Assembly (NCBI RefSeq): GCF_018448885.1 | Contig: NZ_RCWB01000001.1 | Location: 186,001-250,000, forward strand | Length of the DNA: 64,000 nt | From: Photorhabdus caribbeanensis | GTDB lineage: Bacteria; Pseudomonadota; Gammaproteobacteria; Enterobacterales; Enterobacteriaceae | Direction: 5' to 3' | In this document: one piece after another, positions 9,095-17,556 of the stretch | How positions within the stretch are numbered: the first letter of the stretch is position 1 | Layout of the letters: each line of letters begins with the position of its first letter | The notes under the pieces: model-generated | What the model was told of the DNA's origin: nothing | What the model saw: only the letters and a program-made list of their open reading frames with translations | Database searches by the model: none | Position numbers and translations under genes: made by a program

Positions 9095-9131
9095 AAAACC
9101 GAACAAAATAACTCTAAATGTTCGGTTTTTT
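9095..9131 (+). terminator. Terminator-like hairpin spanning the right switch boundary
   Basis: AAAACCGAAC and GTTCGGTTTT pair perfectly over 10 bp around a 15-base loop, followed by more T residues. The left arm lies partly inside the invertible segment and the right arm mostly outside. The full hairpin therefore exists only in the orientation given here. It would stop transcription from the rightward TATACT promoter. Confidence 0.55.
9101..9120 (-). repeat. Right inverted repeat of fimbrial switch
   Basis: The word gaacaaaataactctaaatg is the exact reverse complement of the left repeat. It lies inside a larger hairpin whose outer stem extends across the repeat boundary. Confidence 0.85.
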
Positions 9132-9695
9132 GTCCCATATCAGAAATTGACGTCATTGAAAGTCACACCACTATTTTGAGTAACGCTTTTCCTCACTCTT
9201 ACACCTTCTTACCCTTGCGCAGAAACACGAATCTTCAGAATCGCAAAAGTGTTACATTAATTATTTTTATTAATTTCAGTATTGAAGGAATTGGTTAAGA
9301 CCTGATATCAGGTTCGTTTTGAGCCATCATCTTCGATTCACTTTGTATTGAAATCGACCGGCATTGGCGGGTTTTGAAAGGTGCCCTGAGTAAACCGTTC
9401 TATATTTGTCATACAATCTTCACAACAAATTATCGCTGTAAACCATGTAATGGCGGGATGATAGAACAGTGACCAAGTAACATATACTGCTTGTTGTTTA
9501 CTGTTTCAGGTAAATGATGACTTTTTTCCTTTTCTATCAATAAATTAATGATATTTTTCAATGATTATCACTCTGATTTATCTATCACCCTGAATCATAA
9601 TCTGTCTATTTAGTGATAAAAAATTATTGTCATACGATAATTTTTAAAGTACTTTAGCGACAGTTTAGTTAAACATGTATATGGAATGACACAAA
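9132..9695. other. Gene-free AT-rich stretch between fimbrial switch and DUF2975 gene
   Basis: No convincing coding frame is present. There is a perfect 14-base palindrome ACCTGATATCAGGT near 9304-9317. The final ~200 bp are very AT-rich and probably hold the promoter of the DUF2975/regulator pair. Confidence 0.5.
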
Positions 9696-10274
9696 ATGTG
9701 TGGTGAACAGGAGTTTGTAACTAATCCCAGAATCAAGCTACTCAGCTTTCTGGCTATTATTATTGCTTCCGTTATGGCAATTGGTGATATGGGGTTCCAT
9801 ATTGCGTCTTGGTCGATATGGTATGATACCACTCGTCAGGCTGTTCTTGAGGCATATAGCGATCTTATGCCGGCATTGACTGCAAAAGGATTTAAGCAAT
9901 CTTTATTAAGTCAGGTGCTTTATATCTCGCTGGATACGATACCGCGGATTATATCAACGTCATCTTATATATTAATTGGCATTCTATTTTTCCGGTTTGC
10001 TAAAGGTGAAATATGGAGTAACCGTAATATTTCCGCTTCATTTATTATTGGTTTCCTGATGATTCTGGAGCAACTTCTTTACCCTGTGATTAATACATTA
10101 CAAGGAATGGCGTTATCTGTGGATTTAGTAAAAGGACAACGGGTATTTAGTTTCTCGCTTGGTGTTAATTCAGAGTCTCTGTTTATTATTATGTTTGGTG
10201 TATTCCTTCTGATATTTAGCTTAATTATGCGTGAATCTAAGAAAATAAGCGATGAGCAGCGTTATTTTATCTGA
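9696..10274 (+). CDS. DUF2975-like integral membrane protein
   Basis: The 192-residue protein has about four hydrophobic helices (near residues 15-35, 65-95, 105-125 and 155-180). It resembles the DUF2975 family, which is typically encoded just upstream of a small Cro/CI-type regulator, exactly as here (8 bp gap). The role of the family is not established; a membrane-linked control of the neighbouring regulator is a reasonable guess. The ATG at 9696 follows GGAATGA. The family assignment rests on architecture and gene pairing, not on a motif I can prove. Confidence 0.65.
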   Translation: MCGEQEFVTNPRIKLLSFLAIIIASVMAIGDMGFHIASWSIWYDTTRQAVLEAYSDLMPALTAKGFKQSLLSQVLYISLDTIPRIISTSSYILIGILFFRFAKGEIWSNRNISASFIIGFLMILEQLLYPVINTLQGMALSVDLVKGQRVFSFSLGVNSESLFIIMFGVFLLIFSLIMRESKKISDEQRYFI

Positions 10275-10282
10275 GAACCATC

Positions 10283-10504
10283 ATGAGTATTATAATAAGA
10301 TTGGATGTGATCTTAGCGAAAAGGAAAGTGAAGTCTAAAGAGTTGGCTGCAATTATTGGTATTACCGAGCAAAATCTATCATTGCTGAAAAATGGCAAAA
10401 TAAAAGGTATCCGTATCGAGACGTTGGAAAAAATTTGTAAACATTTACAGTGTCAGCCTGGAGATATATTGGAATATGTGGAAGATGGAGAGGATAACCG
10501 ATAA
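10283..10504 (+). CDS. Small Cro/CI (XRE/YozG-type) transcriptional regulator
   Basis: The 73-residue protein is a single helix-turn-helix domain: a V..AKRKVKSKELAAIIGITEQN first half with recognition helix NLSLLKNGKIKGIR, then the typical LEKICKHLQCQPGDILEY ending. That ending is characteristic of YozG-like regulators that accompany DUF2975 proteins. It is probably cotranscribed with the membrane gene ahead of it. The target is unknown; autoregulation is likely and control of the neighbouring fimbrial switch is only speculation. Confidence 0.85.
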   Translation: MSIIIRLDVILAKRKVKSKELAAIIGITEQNLSLLKNGKIKGIRIETLEKICKHLQCQPGDILEYVEDGEDNR

Positions 10505-10567
10505 TACAATAAATGAAGTTATTGTGTATCTTTTGGTATCTTATACTCATTAGCTAGTTTTAAGTGC

Positions 10568-10762
10568 ATGAAAATATTAATTATTTCATGTTTTTTATCT
10601 AGCCTGTTGCTCTTCGGTGTTAATGGAACGCCAATAAAGCAGGTTTCTCCTGGCGATAAGAATATATATTTCTCTCTGGGGGAATATTGTTCTGATATTC
10701 CTTGGAATGCCAGAAAGATAAAATGCATATTTAGATATTACTTACTCGATCGTAAAAAATAA
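10568..10762 (+). CDS. Small secreted protein, unknown
   Basis: The 64-residue frame has a good signal peptide (MKILIISCFLSSLLLFGVNG) followed by a short basic, cysteine-containing body (two Cys). I do not recognise it. The ribosome-binding site is weak. It stands in an AT-rich cluster of small exported proteins, which supports it being real, but a chance frame is not excluded. Confidence 0.45.
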   Translation: MKILIISCFLSSLLLFGVNGTPIKQVSPGDKNIYFSLGEYCSDIPWNARKIKCIFRYYLLDRKK

Positions 10763-10832
10763 TTTCTTTTTTATATGATTTTTATTTAAATTAAATTTTT
10801 ATAATATATACAGCAATTTAAGGATATTAACA

Positions 10833-11105
10833 ATGAATAAATTTCTCATTGCTTTATTATCGACATTTTTGGTTGCGGGATGTTCCATGCCACGGCTTAC
10901 TGATAGCTATATTTCAACTTGTGGTTATTTTGAATGTAATGTCACGGATATAGTTTCAGGCAGTGAAGTTAAAGTAGATAATATACGTTCTATTCCTGAT
11001 ATTTACCGGGATATCTCAAGCCAAGACAGACAAATTATACAATCTGGTGGAAGGCCATCTTTTGAAGATAAGAGTTACCGTATTAGAGGGACTTTTAAAT
11101 TCTAA
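10833..11105 (+). CDS. Small lipoprotein, unknown
   Basis: The 90-residue protein has a lipoprotein signal with lipobox LVAGC, so it would be lipidated on the cysteine near residue 17 and held in a cell-envelope membrane. The ATG follows AAGGAT with good spacing. Two more cysteines (STCGYFECN) could form a disulfide. The C-terminal part (YRIRGTFKF) looks like a beta-strand. It is the first of two lipoprotein genes in the same direction 47 bp apart. No family is recognised. Confidence 0.7.
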   Translation: MNKFLIALLSTFLVAGCSMPRLTDSYISTCGYFECNVTDIVSGSEVKVDNIRSIPDIYRDISSQDRQIIQSGGRPSFEDKSYRIRGTFKF

Positions 11106-11152
11106 TTTAATTTCTTTGGTTAATTCTTTATTTTTAGTTAAGGTATTTTTAT

Positions 11153-11521
11153 ATGAATTTTATAAGAAAAATAGCTGTTATCCCTTTATTTACCTTATTT
11201 ACTGTATTGGCGGGTTGTACATCGTGGGAAAAACCAGGCGCAACTAAGTATGAAAGAGACAGGGATTACGCTGAATGCAAAGCATTGGGTTATTCTCAAT
11301 TACCATCAGACTGGACCAGCGAAGTCGTTCATTCTTTCGAGACAAAACATTTTCCCTGTAAAGATAAAGACGAAAAAGAAGATAAATCTTGTAATCATTA
11401 CATTACTGTGCCAAAAACTGAAATTAAGCGTTGGGATAAAAATGAATCGTCAAGGCGTTGGATAATTTCATCCTGTATGTATAGAAAAGGGTGGCATGAA
11501 GAGACGCGCTATTGGTTTTAA
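11153..11521 (+). CDS. Small lipoprotein, unknown
   Basis: The 122-residue protein has a lipoprotein signal with lipobox VLAGC. The mature part is charged and has several cysteines; it contains YERDRDYAECKALGY, a pattern seen in small enterobacterial and phage lipoproteins (D..EC.). It ends SSCMYRKGWHEETRYWF. The ATG follows AAGGTA. It is probably cotranscribed with the preceding lipoprotein gene. Function is unknown. Confidence 0.72.
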   Translation: MNFIRKIAVIPLFTLFTVLAGCTSWEKPGATKYERDRDYAECKALGYSQLPSDWTSEVVHSFETKHFPCKDKDEKEDKSCNHYITVPKTEIKRWDKNESSRRWIISSCMYRKGWHEETRYWF

Positions 11522-11910
11522 TATAGTCCATTTTTTCCATCAGCAGGAGTTATGTGTAGCTGTTGCTGGTGGTTCCTCACATATTTGTCATTATTCCTTT
11601 CTAATAGCCAGTTTTAGCCTCTCGGTCTTATCGATTTGAGCTACATTTATAACCTGATAGCATGCAATTGTATTTAAAATCAACAGGTGATGATTTGGTC
11701 GCTATATTTTTTTATAGAGATTCAACTATTTTATTGCTGTAACGATTCAATATGCCCATTTATATGTTTAAAAAGGTTGGTTAAAATATTATCTTAGGAT
11801 GTTTATTAACCTACAGGTTATCAGCTTTTGCTAATTTTTAAAAAAAATTGTTAAAATTTGCAGGTTTTTATGATTTAGCACAAGGTCTTTATGGACAGTT
11901 GGTGAATACT

Positions 11911-11939
11911 TTGTTACTTTTATGGCCCGGTAGTTTAAA
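11911..11939 (+). promoter_or_regulatory. Probable pdhR promoter
   Basis: A TTGTTA -35-like box and a TTTAAA -10-like box are 17 bp apart. The operator for PdhR overlaps the downstream end, which fits autorepression of pdhR-aceEF-lpd as known in E. coli. Confidence 0.5.
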
Positions 11940-11954
11940 TTGGTATTACCAATT
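11938..11954. promoter_or_regulatory. PdhR operator
   Basis: The 17-base palindrome AATTGGTATTACCAATT fits the E. coli PdhR consensus (AATTGGTnnnACCAATT) at every fixed position. PdhR bound here would block the pdhR promoter; pyruvate releases it. Confidence 0.93.
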
Positions 11955-12118
11955 GACTTCGGCGAAGACCGAAACAATGTTTATCCATATAAGTACCTAC
12001 CTTAAGTAGGCGTTATTGATGCAGGCTGTTTGAATACTGCCTAGGTTCGAAACGACAAACAAAATAGCCTAATGAGATAGGTTCTAACTGGCTTGGTTCT
12101 AACTGACTTATAGTAAAT

Positions 12119-12883
12119 ATGGCTTATAGCAAAATCCGCCAACCAAAATTATCAGATGTCATTGAGCAGCGTCTTGAACATCTCATCCTTGAAGGATCTG
12201 TGCGTCCAGGGGAGAAGTTGCCGCCTGAACGCGAGTTGGCGAAACAGTTTGATGTGTCACGCCCTTCACTGCGCGAAGCCATTCAGCGGTTAGAAGCTAA
12301 AGGTTTTCTTTTTCGCCGTCAGGGTGGGGGGACGTTTGTTCAGAGTAACCTCTGGCAAAGTTTCAGTGACCCGCTGGCACAACTACTGGCTGGGCACCCA
12401 GAATCTCAATTTGACCTCCTTGAAACCCGCCATGCTTTGGAAGGTGTTGCTGCCTATTACGCGGCACTGCGTGGAACTGACGAAGATTTTGCACGCATTC
12501 GGCAATATCACCTTGTTATTCAACAAGCTCAGGAAAGTGGTGATGTCAATGCGGAATCCGAAGCTGTTTTGCAATATCAGCTTGTCGTTGCCGAAGCTGC
12601 GCATAATGTAGTTCTCCTTCATTTATTACGCTGTATGGCACCTATGCTGGAACAAAATATCCGGCAGAATTTTGAGTTTTTGTATACCCGCCGGGAAATG
12701 CTGACGGCTGTCAGCGATCATCGGGCGAAGATTTTTGAAGCGATAATGGCGAGACAACCAGAGAAAGCCCGTGAGGCATCCCATCGCCATTTAGCTTTTA
12801 TTGAAGATGTTTTATTGGATCTCAGCCGCGAGCACACTCGCCGCGAGCGATCATTACGACGTCTTCAACAGCATCAGGAATAA
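12119..12883 (+). CDS. pdhR: PdhR, GntR-family pyruvate-responsive repressor
   Basis: The 254-residue protein has the same length as E. coli PdhR and near-identical sequence from [17 protein letters not shown]. The winged helix-turn-helix spans about residues 10-75 ([29 protein letters not shown], then RRQGGGTFV). The remainder is an FCD effector domain. It represses the pyruvate dehydrogenase operon in the absence of pyruvate, and an ideal operator lies upstream of its own gene. It is followed by aceE after 190 bp. No Shine-Dalgarno is obvious; the start is fixed by homology. Confidence 0.97.
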   Translation: MAYSKIRQPKLSDVIEQRLEHLILEGSVRPGEKLPPERELAKQFDVSRPSLREAIQRLEAKGFLFRRQGGGTFVQSNLWQSFSDPLAQLLAGHPESQFDLLETRHALEGVAAYYAALRGTDEDFARIRQYHLVIQQAQESGDVNAESEAVLQYQLVVAEAAHNVVLLHLLRCMAPMLEQNIRQNFEFLYTRREMLTAVSDHRAKIFEAIMARQPEKAREASHRHLAFIEDVLLDLSREHTRRERSLRRLQQHQE

Positions 12884-12972
12884 AATTAGCTGTGTAGATC
12901 TTGAAGTTTGCTGCGTCTGCACAGCTAAGTTGAGTCCCTTTACTGAGGGCGCTAGCGGCAACAACAGTGAGG

Positions 12973-13028
12973 GCCTATCTTCCAGTCATGACCGGCTGAA
13001 CGTCAAAGGGTATGACGGGAAGATAGGC
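12973..13028. other. Long imperfect hairpin in the pdhR-aceE gap
   Basis: A 17-bp inverted repeat (gcctatcttccagtcat and its complement, one mismatch) is separated by 22 bases. There is no T-run, so it is unlikely to be a terminator. It could be an mRNA processing or stability structure, or a dispersed palindromic repeat. Confidence 0.6.
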
Positions 13029-13072
13029 TCCAAAACAATCATTAGAAACAGATAACAGATAAGGAATACACC

Positions 13073-15736
13073 ATGTCAGACATTTTGAAAAATGACGTGG
13101 ATCCGATCGAAACTCGCGACTGGTTACAGGCGATCGAATCGGTCATCCGTGAAGAGGGTGTTGATCGTGCCCAGTTCTTGATTGATCAGGTACTGAACGA
13201 AGCACGTAAAGGTGGCGTGAGTGTTGCAGCCGGTGCTGCTAACCGCGATTATATCAATACCATTGCTGTTGAGGATGAGCCTGCTTACCCTGGCAATCTG
13301 GATTTGGAGCGCCGTATTCGCTCTGCTATTCGTTGGAATGCTGTGATGACCGTGTTGCGGGCATCCAAAAAAGATCTGGAATTGGGTGGTCACATGGCTT
13401 CATTCCAGTCTTCGGCAACCATGTATGAAGTTTGTTTCAACCATTTCTTCCGTGCCCGTAATGAAAATGACGGCGGCGACTTGGTTTATTTCCAAGGTCA
13501 CATCTCTCCAGGCGTCTACGCGCGTGCTTTCCTTGAAGGCCGTTTAACTGAAGAGCAGATGAATAATTTCCGTCAGGAAATTCATGGCAATGGTCTCTCT
13601 TCTTATCCGCATCCGAAATTGATGCCTGAATTCTGGCAGTTCCCAACTGTTTCAATGGGATTGGGGCCAATCGGGGCGATTTATCAGGCTAAGTTCCTGA
13701 AATACCTGGAACACCGTGGTCTGAAAGATACCTCCAAGCAGACCGTTTATGCTTTCCTGGGCGACGGTGAAATGGATGAACCAGAATCTAAAGGGGCGAT
13801 TACTATCGCAACTCGTGAAAAACTGGATAACTTGGTATTTGTTATCAACTGTAACCTGCAACGTCTGGATGGCCCGGTTACAGGCAATGGCAAAATCGTT
13901 AATGAGCTGGAAGGCATTTTTGATGGTGCCGGCTGGCAAGTGATCAAAGTGCTTTGGGGCGATCGTTGGGATGAACTGCTGCGTAAAGATACCAGCGGTA
14001 AATTGATCCAACTGATGAACGAAACGCTGGATGGTGATTACCAGACGTTCAAATCCAAAGATGGCGCTTATGTACGTCAGCATTTCTTTGGCCGTTACCC
14101 AGAAACTGCTGAATTAGTTAAAGATATGACTGATGACCAGATTTGGGCGCTGAACCGTGGTGGTCATGATCCTAAGAAAGTCTTTGCCGCTTTGAAAAAA
14201 GCGCAGGAAACTACCGGCAAACCAACGGTTATTCTGGCTCAGACTATCAAAGGTTACGGTATGGGTGATACGGCGGAAGGTAAAAACATCGCTCATCAGG
14301 TTAAGAAGATGAATATGGAAGGCGTTCGCCATTTCCGTGATCGTTTCAATGTGCCTGTGGCTGATGAGCAACTCGAAAATCTGCCGTATGTGACTTTTGA
14401 TAAAGACTCTGAAGAGTACAAATATTTGCATGAGCGTCGTGCAGCGTTGGGTGGCTATTTGCCAAGCCGTCGTACTCATTTTGAAGAGAAACTGGAACTG
14501 CCAACGCTGGAAGATTTTGGTGCGTTGCTGGAAGAACAAAACAAAGAAATTTCTACCACTATCGCGTTCGTTCGTGCTTTGAATGTGATGTTGAAGAACA
14601 AGTCAATCAAAGATCGTCTGGTTCCAATCATTGCCGATGAAGCGCGTACTTTTGGTATGGAAGGTCTGTTCCGTCAGATCGGCATCTACAGCCCTAACGG
14701 CCAGCAGTATACTCCGCAGGACCGTGAACAGGTTGCTTACTATAAAGAAGACGCTAAAGGTCAGATTCTGCAAGAAGGCATCAATGAACTGGGTGCTGCT
14801 TCATCGTGGCTGGCGGCGGCAACGTCTTACAGCACTAATAACCTGCCAATGATTCCGTTCTACATTTACTACTCTATGTTCGGGTTCCAACGTATTGGCG
14901 ACATGTGCTGGGCAGCAGGTGATCAACAGGCTCGCGGCTTCCTGATTGGGGGTACTTCCGGTCGTACAACCCTGAATGGTGAAGGTCTGCAACACGAAGA
15001 TGGGCACAGTCACATTCAGTCTCTGACTATTCCTAACTGCATCTCTTACGATCCGGCATTTGCTTATGAAGTTGCTGTGATTATGCATGATGGTTTGGAG
15101 CGTATGTATGGTGAGAAACAAGAGAACATTTACTACTACATCACCACGCTGAACGAAAACTACCACATGCCGGCGATGCCAAAAGGCGCAGAAGAAGGTA
15201 TTCGTAAGGGTATCTACAAGCTGGAAAGCTTGGAAGGCGACAAAGGTAAAGTTCAGCTATTAGGTTCTGGTTCTATTCTGCGTCATGTTCGTGAAGCTGC
15301 ACAGATTCTGGCTAACGATTATAGTGTGGGTTCTGATGTGTACAGCGTGACTTCATTCACTGAACTGGCTCGTGATGGTCAGGATTGTGAGCGTTGGAAC
15401 ATGTTGCACCCAACAGAAGCGCCACGCGTACCTTATGTTGCTCAGATCATGAATGAAGCGCCGGCAGTGGCTTCTACTGACTACATGAAGCTGTTCGCAG
15501 AACAAATTCGTAACTTCATCCCTGCAAGCGAATTCCGCGTATTGGGTACTGACGGTTTCGGTCGTTCCGATAGCCGTGAAAACCTGCGTCATCATTTTGA
15601 AGTTGATGCTTCTTACGTGGTAGTTGCTGCTTTGGGTGAATTGGCTAAGCGCGGCGAGATCGACGTGAGTGTTGTGGAAGAAGCAATCAAGAAATACAAC
15701 ATTAACCCAGAAAAAGTTAACCCGCGTCTGGCATAA
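13073..15736 (+). CDS. aceE: Pyruvate dehydrogenase E1 component
   Basis: The 887-residue protein matches E. coli AceE in length. It is the thiamin-diphosphate-dependent subunit that decarboxylates pyruvate and transfers the acetyl group to lipoyl-E2 in the cytoplasmic PDH complex. The ThDP/Mg motif is visible as [12 protein letters not shown] followed by a [10 protein letters not shown] stretch; a [20 protein letters not shown] block marks the second half. The ATG follows AAGGA. aceF follows after 14 bp. It would be repressed by PdhR via the operator ahead of pdhR. Confidence 0.98.
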   Translation: MSDILKNDVDPIETRDWLQAIESVIREEGVDRAQFLIDQVLNEARKGGVSVAAGAANRDYINTIAVEDEPAYPGNLDLERRIRSAIRWNAVMTVLRASKKDLELGGHMASFQSSATMYEVCFNHFFRARNENDGGDLVYFQGHISPGVYARAFLEGRLTEEQMNNFRQEIHGNGLSSYPHPKLMPEFWQFPTVSMGLGPIGAIYQAKFLKYLEHRGLKDTSKQTVYAFLGDGEMDEPESKGAITIATREKLDNLVFVINCNLQRLDGPVTGNGKIVNELEGIFDGAGWQVIKVLWGDRWDELLRKDTSGKLIQLMNETLDGDYQTFKSKDGAYVRQHFFGRYPETAELVKDMTDDQIWALNRGGHDPKKVFAALKKAQETTGKPTVILAQTIKGYGMGDTAEGKNIAHQVKKMNMEGVRHFRDRFNVPVADEQLENLPYVTFDKDSEEYKYLHERRAALGGYLPSRRTHFEEKLELPTLEDFGALLEEQNKEISTTIAFVRALNVMLKNKSIKDRLVPIIADEARTFGMEGLFRQIGIYSPNGQQYTPQDREQVAYYKEDAKGQILQEGINELGAASSWLAAATSYSTNNLPMIPFYIYYSMFGFQRIGDMCWAAGDQQARGFLIGGTSGRTTLNGEGLQHEDGHSHIQSLTIPNCISYDPAFAYEVAVIMHDGLERMYGEKQENIYYYITTLNENYHMPAMPKGAEEGIRKGIYKLESLEGDKGKVQLLGSGSILRHVREAAQILANDYSVGSDVYSVTSFTELARDGQDCERWNMLHPTEAPRVPYVAQIMNEAPAVASTDYMKLFAEQIRNFIPASEFRVLGTDGFGRSDSRENLRHHFEVDASYVVVAALGELAKRGEIDVSVVEEAIKKYNINPEKVNPRLA

Positions 15737-15750
15737 GAGGTAAAGAATCA

Positions 15751-17349
15751 ATGGCTATCGAAATTAAGGTACCGGATATCGGTGCGGATGAAGTTGAAGT
15801 CACCGAAATCATGGTGAAAGTCGGCGACACAGTGGAAGCTGACCAATCGCTGATTACCGTGGAAGGTGATAAGGCTTCTATGGAAGTTCCATCCCCTCAG
15901 GCGGGTGTTGTTAAAGCGATCATCATTGCGGTTGGCGATAAAGTTGAAACTGGCAAACCGATTATGATTTTTGATTCCGCGGAAAGTGCTGTAGAAGCTG
16001 CGCCAGCGGAAGAGCCAGCAGCGGTAACATTGTCTTCGCGTATGGCAGAGCCAGAACCAGTAGCTTCTGCGGCTATGAATGTTCATGTACCAGATATCGG
16101 CGGTGATGAAGTCGAAGTTACCGAAGTGATGGTGAAAGTTGGCGACGCAGTGGAAGCTGAACAATCGCTGATCACCGTAGAGGGCGATAAAGCTTCTATG
16201 GAAGTACCCGCGCCATTCGCAGGTATCGTCAAAGAAATTAAAATCAAAGCCGGTGATAAAGTAGAAACCGGTTCTATGATCATGATATTCGAAGTCGCGG
16301 GTGCCGCGCCTGCTGCTCCGGCTGCCTCAGCTCCAGCGCCAGCGGCTGAACCAGAGAAAGCGGCAGCACCGGTTATTGCTAGCAGAAGCTTCGCAGAAGA
16401 AGACAAAAATGACTTCGCTGAAAATAGCGCTTATGTTCATGCAACGCCGGTGATCCGTCGTTTGGCGCGTGAATTCGGTGTTAACTTGGCTAAAGTGAAA
16501 GGTACAGGGCGTAAAGGCCGTGTTCTGCGTGAAGACGTTCAGGCTTACGTGAAAGACGCGGTTAAACGTGCTGAATCTGCTCCTGCATCAGCCGGTGGTG
16601 GTCTGCCTGGTATGCTGCCTTGGCCGAAAGTTGATTTCAGCAAATTTGGTGAAATTGAAGAAGTTGAACTGGGCCGTATTCAGAAAATCTCTGGTGCTAA
16701 CCTGAGCCGTAACTGGGTGATGATCCCACATGTTACACAGTTCGACGAGACAGATATCACTGAAGTTGAAAACTTCCGCAAACAGCAGAATCAGGAAGCT
16801 GAGAAGAAACAGCTTGGCGTGAAGATTACTCCGCTGGTATTCATCATGAAAGCGGTAGCAAAAGCGCTGGAAGAGATGCCGCGCTTTAACAGCTCTATCT
16901 CGGAAGATGGTCAGAAACTGACGCTGAAAAAATACATCAACATTGGTGTGGCGGTTGATACGCCTAATGGTCTGGTGGTTCCAGTGTTCCGTGACGTTAA
17001 TAAGAAAGGCATCATTGAATTGTCTCGTGAGCTGACTGAAATGTCTAAGAAAGCTCGTGCTGGCAAACTGACTGCATCTGATATGCAGGGTGGATGCTTC
17101 ACTATTTCAAGTCTGGGCGGTATCGGCGGCACAGCATTTACGCCAATCGTTAATGCGCCAGAAGTGGCTATCTTGGGCGTATCTCGCTCATCAATGAAGC
17201 CGGTATGGAATGGTAAAGAGTTTGTACCACGTCTGATGTTGCCTCTGTCGCTCTCCTTCGATCACCGAGTGATCGATGGCGCTGATGGTGCGCGTTTCAT
17301 CACATTTATTAATCATGCGATGAGCGATATCCGCCGTCTGGTGATGTAA
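15751..17349 (+). CDS. aceF: Dihydrolipoamide acetyltransferase (PDH E2), two lipoyl domains
   Basis: The E2 core of PDH. Two N-terminal lipoyl domains carry the modified lysine in EGDKASME (about K41 and K147). They are followed by an Ala/Pro-rich linker, a peripheral-subunit-binding domain ([14 protein letters not shown]...[13 protein letters not shown]) and the acyltransferase domain with catalytic HRVIDG near residue 505. It transfers acetyl from lipoyl-lysine to CoA. E. coli AceF has three lipoyl domains and about 630 residues; this one has two and 532. AGAGG precedes the ATG. Confidence 0.97.
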   Translation: MAIEIKVPDIGADEVEVTEIMVKVGDTVEADQSLITVEGDKASMEVPSPQAGVVKAIIIAVGDKVETGKPIMIFDSAESAVEAAPAEEPAAVTLSSRMAEPEPVASAAMNVHVPDIGGDEVEVTEVMVKVGDAVEAEQSLITVEGDKASMEVPAPFAGIVKEIKIKAGDKVETGSMIMIFEVAGAAPAAPAASAPAPAAEPEKAAAPVIASRSFAEEDKNDFAENSAYVHATPVIRRLAREFGVNLAKVKGTGRKGRVLREDVQAYVKDAVKRAESAPASAGGGLPGMLPWPKVDFSKFGEIEEVELGRIQKISGANLSRNWVMIPHVTQFDETDITEVENFRKQQNQEAEKKQLGVKITPLVFIMKAVAKALEEMPRFNSSISEDGQKLTLKKYINIGVAVDTPNGLVVPVFRDVNKKGIIELSRELTEMSKKARAGKLTASDMQGGCFTISSLGGIGGTAFTPIVNAPEVAILGVSRSSMKPVWNGKEFVPRLMLPLSLSFDHRVIDGADGARFITFINHAMSDIRRLVM

Positions 17350-17355
17350 TCTCAA

Positions 17356-17376
17356 AGGCCGGCCATGTGCCGGCCT
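17356..17376 (+). terminator. Hairpin after aceF
   Basis: A perfect 8-bp stem AGGCCGGC / GCCGGCCT with a 5-base loop lies just after the aceF stop. The following sequence is T-poor, so it may only partly stop transcription and let some read into lpdA. Confidence 0.55.
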
Positions 17377-17556
17377 GATTGTTATTGCGGTGACAGAGGA
17401 ACTACTTACATCTGGTGAGTTTTGTTGCGAGTTCTGTCACGTTAACGCGCTTTTCAGGTTATTAACAATTCTGTAAACTGCTCGCGGTGTGTAGGTCCCG
17501 GTGGAATATATCGTTTTTGGCGCCTGACCCGCCGGACAAACAATTAAGAGGTCATG

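Larger units (their letters stand above)
8805..9120. promoter_or_regulatory. Candidate invertible promoter element (fimbrial phase switch)
   Basis: Two perfect 20-bp inverted repeats bound a 276-bp, AT-rich, non-coding interior directly upstream of the major pilin gene. Size, position and architecture match the invertible elements of MR/P fimbriae (Proteus) and the mad locus (Photorhabdus). A TATACT -10-like hexamer at 9073-9078 near the right end points rightwards, away from the operon. Inversion would place it near 8847-8852 pointing at the pilin gene. The given orientation therefore looks OFF. No tyrosine recombinase of the MrpI/FimB type lies in the window, so it would have to act from elsewhere. 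Other AT-rich -10-like words exist, so the orientation call is tentative. Confidence 0.65.
11522..12118. other. Non-coding stretch and leader upstream of pdhR
   Basis: No gene is seen. The left 350 bp are AT-rich and featureless. The right part carries the pdhR promoter and operator and a leader of about 160 bp before the ATG. Confidence 0.6.

Noticed and set aside
9089-9298. 69-residue frame at the right edge of the fimbrial switch
   Set aside because: It overlaps the inverted repeat and hairpin, has no start site and no recognisable product.
11522-11900. tRNA or aroP remnant before pdhR
   Set aside because: No cloverleaf-like sequence and no frame with amino-acid permease features was found.
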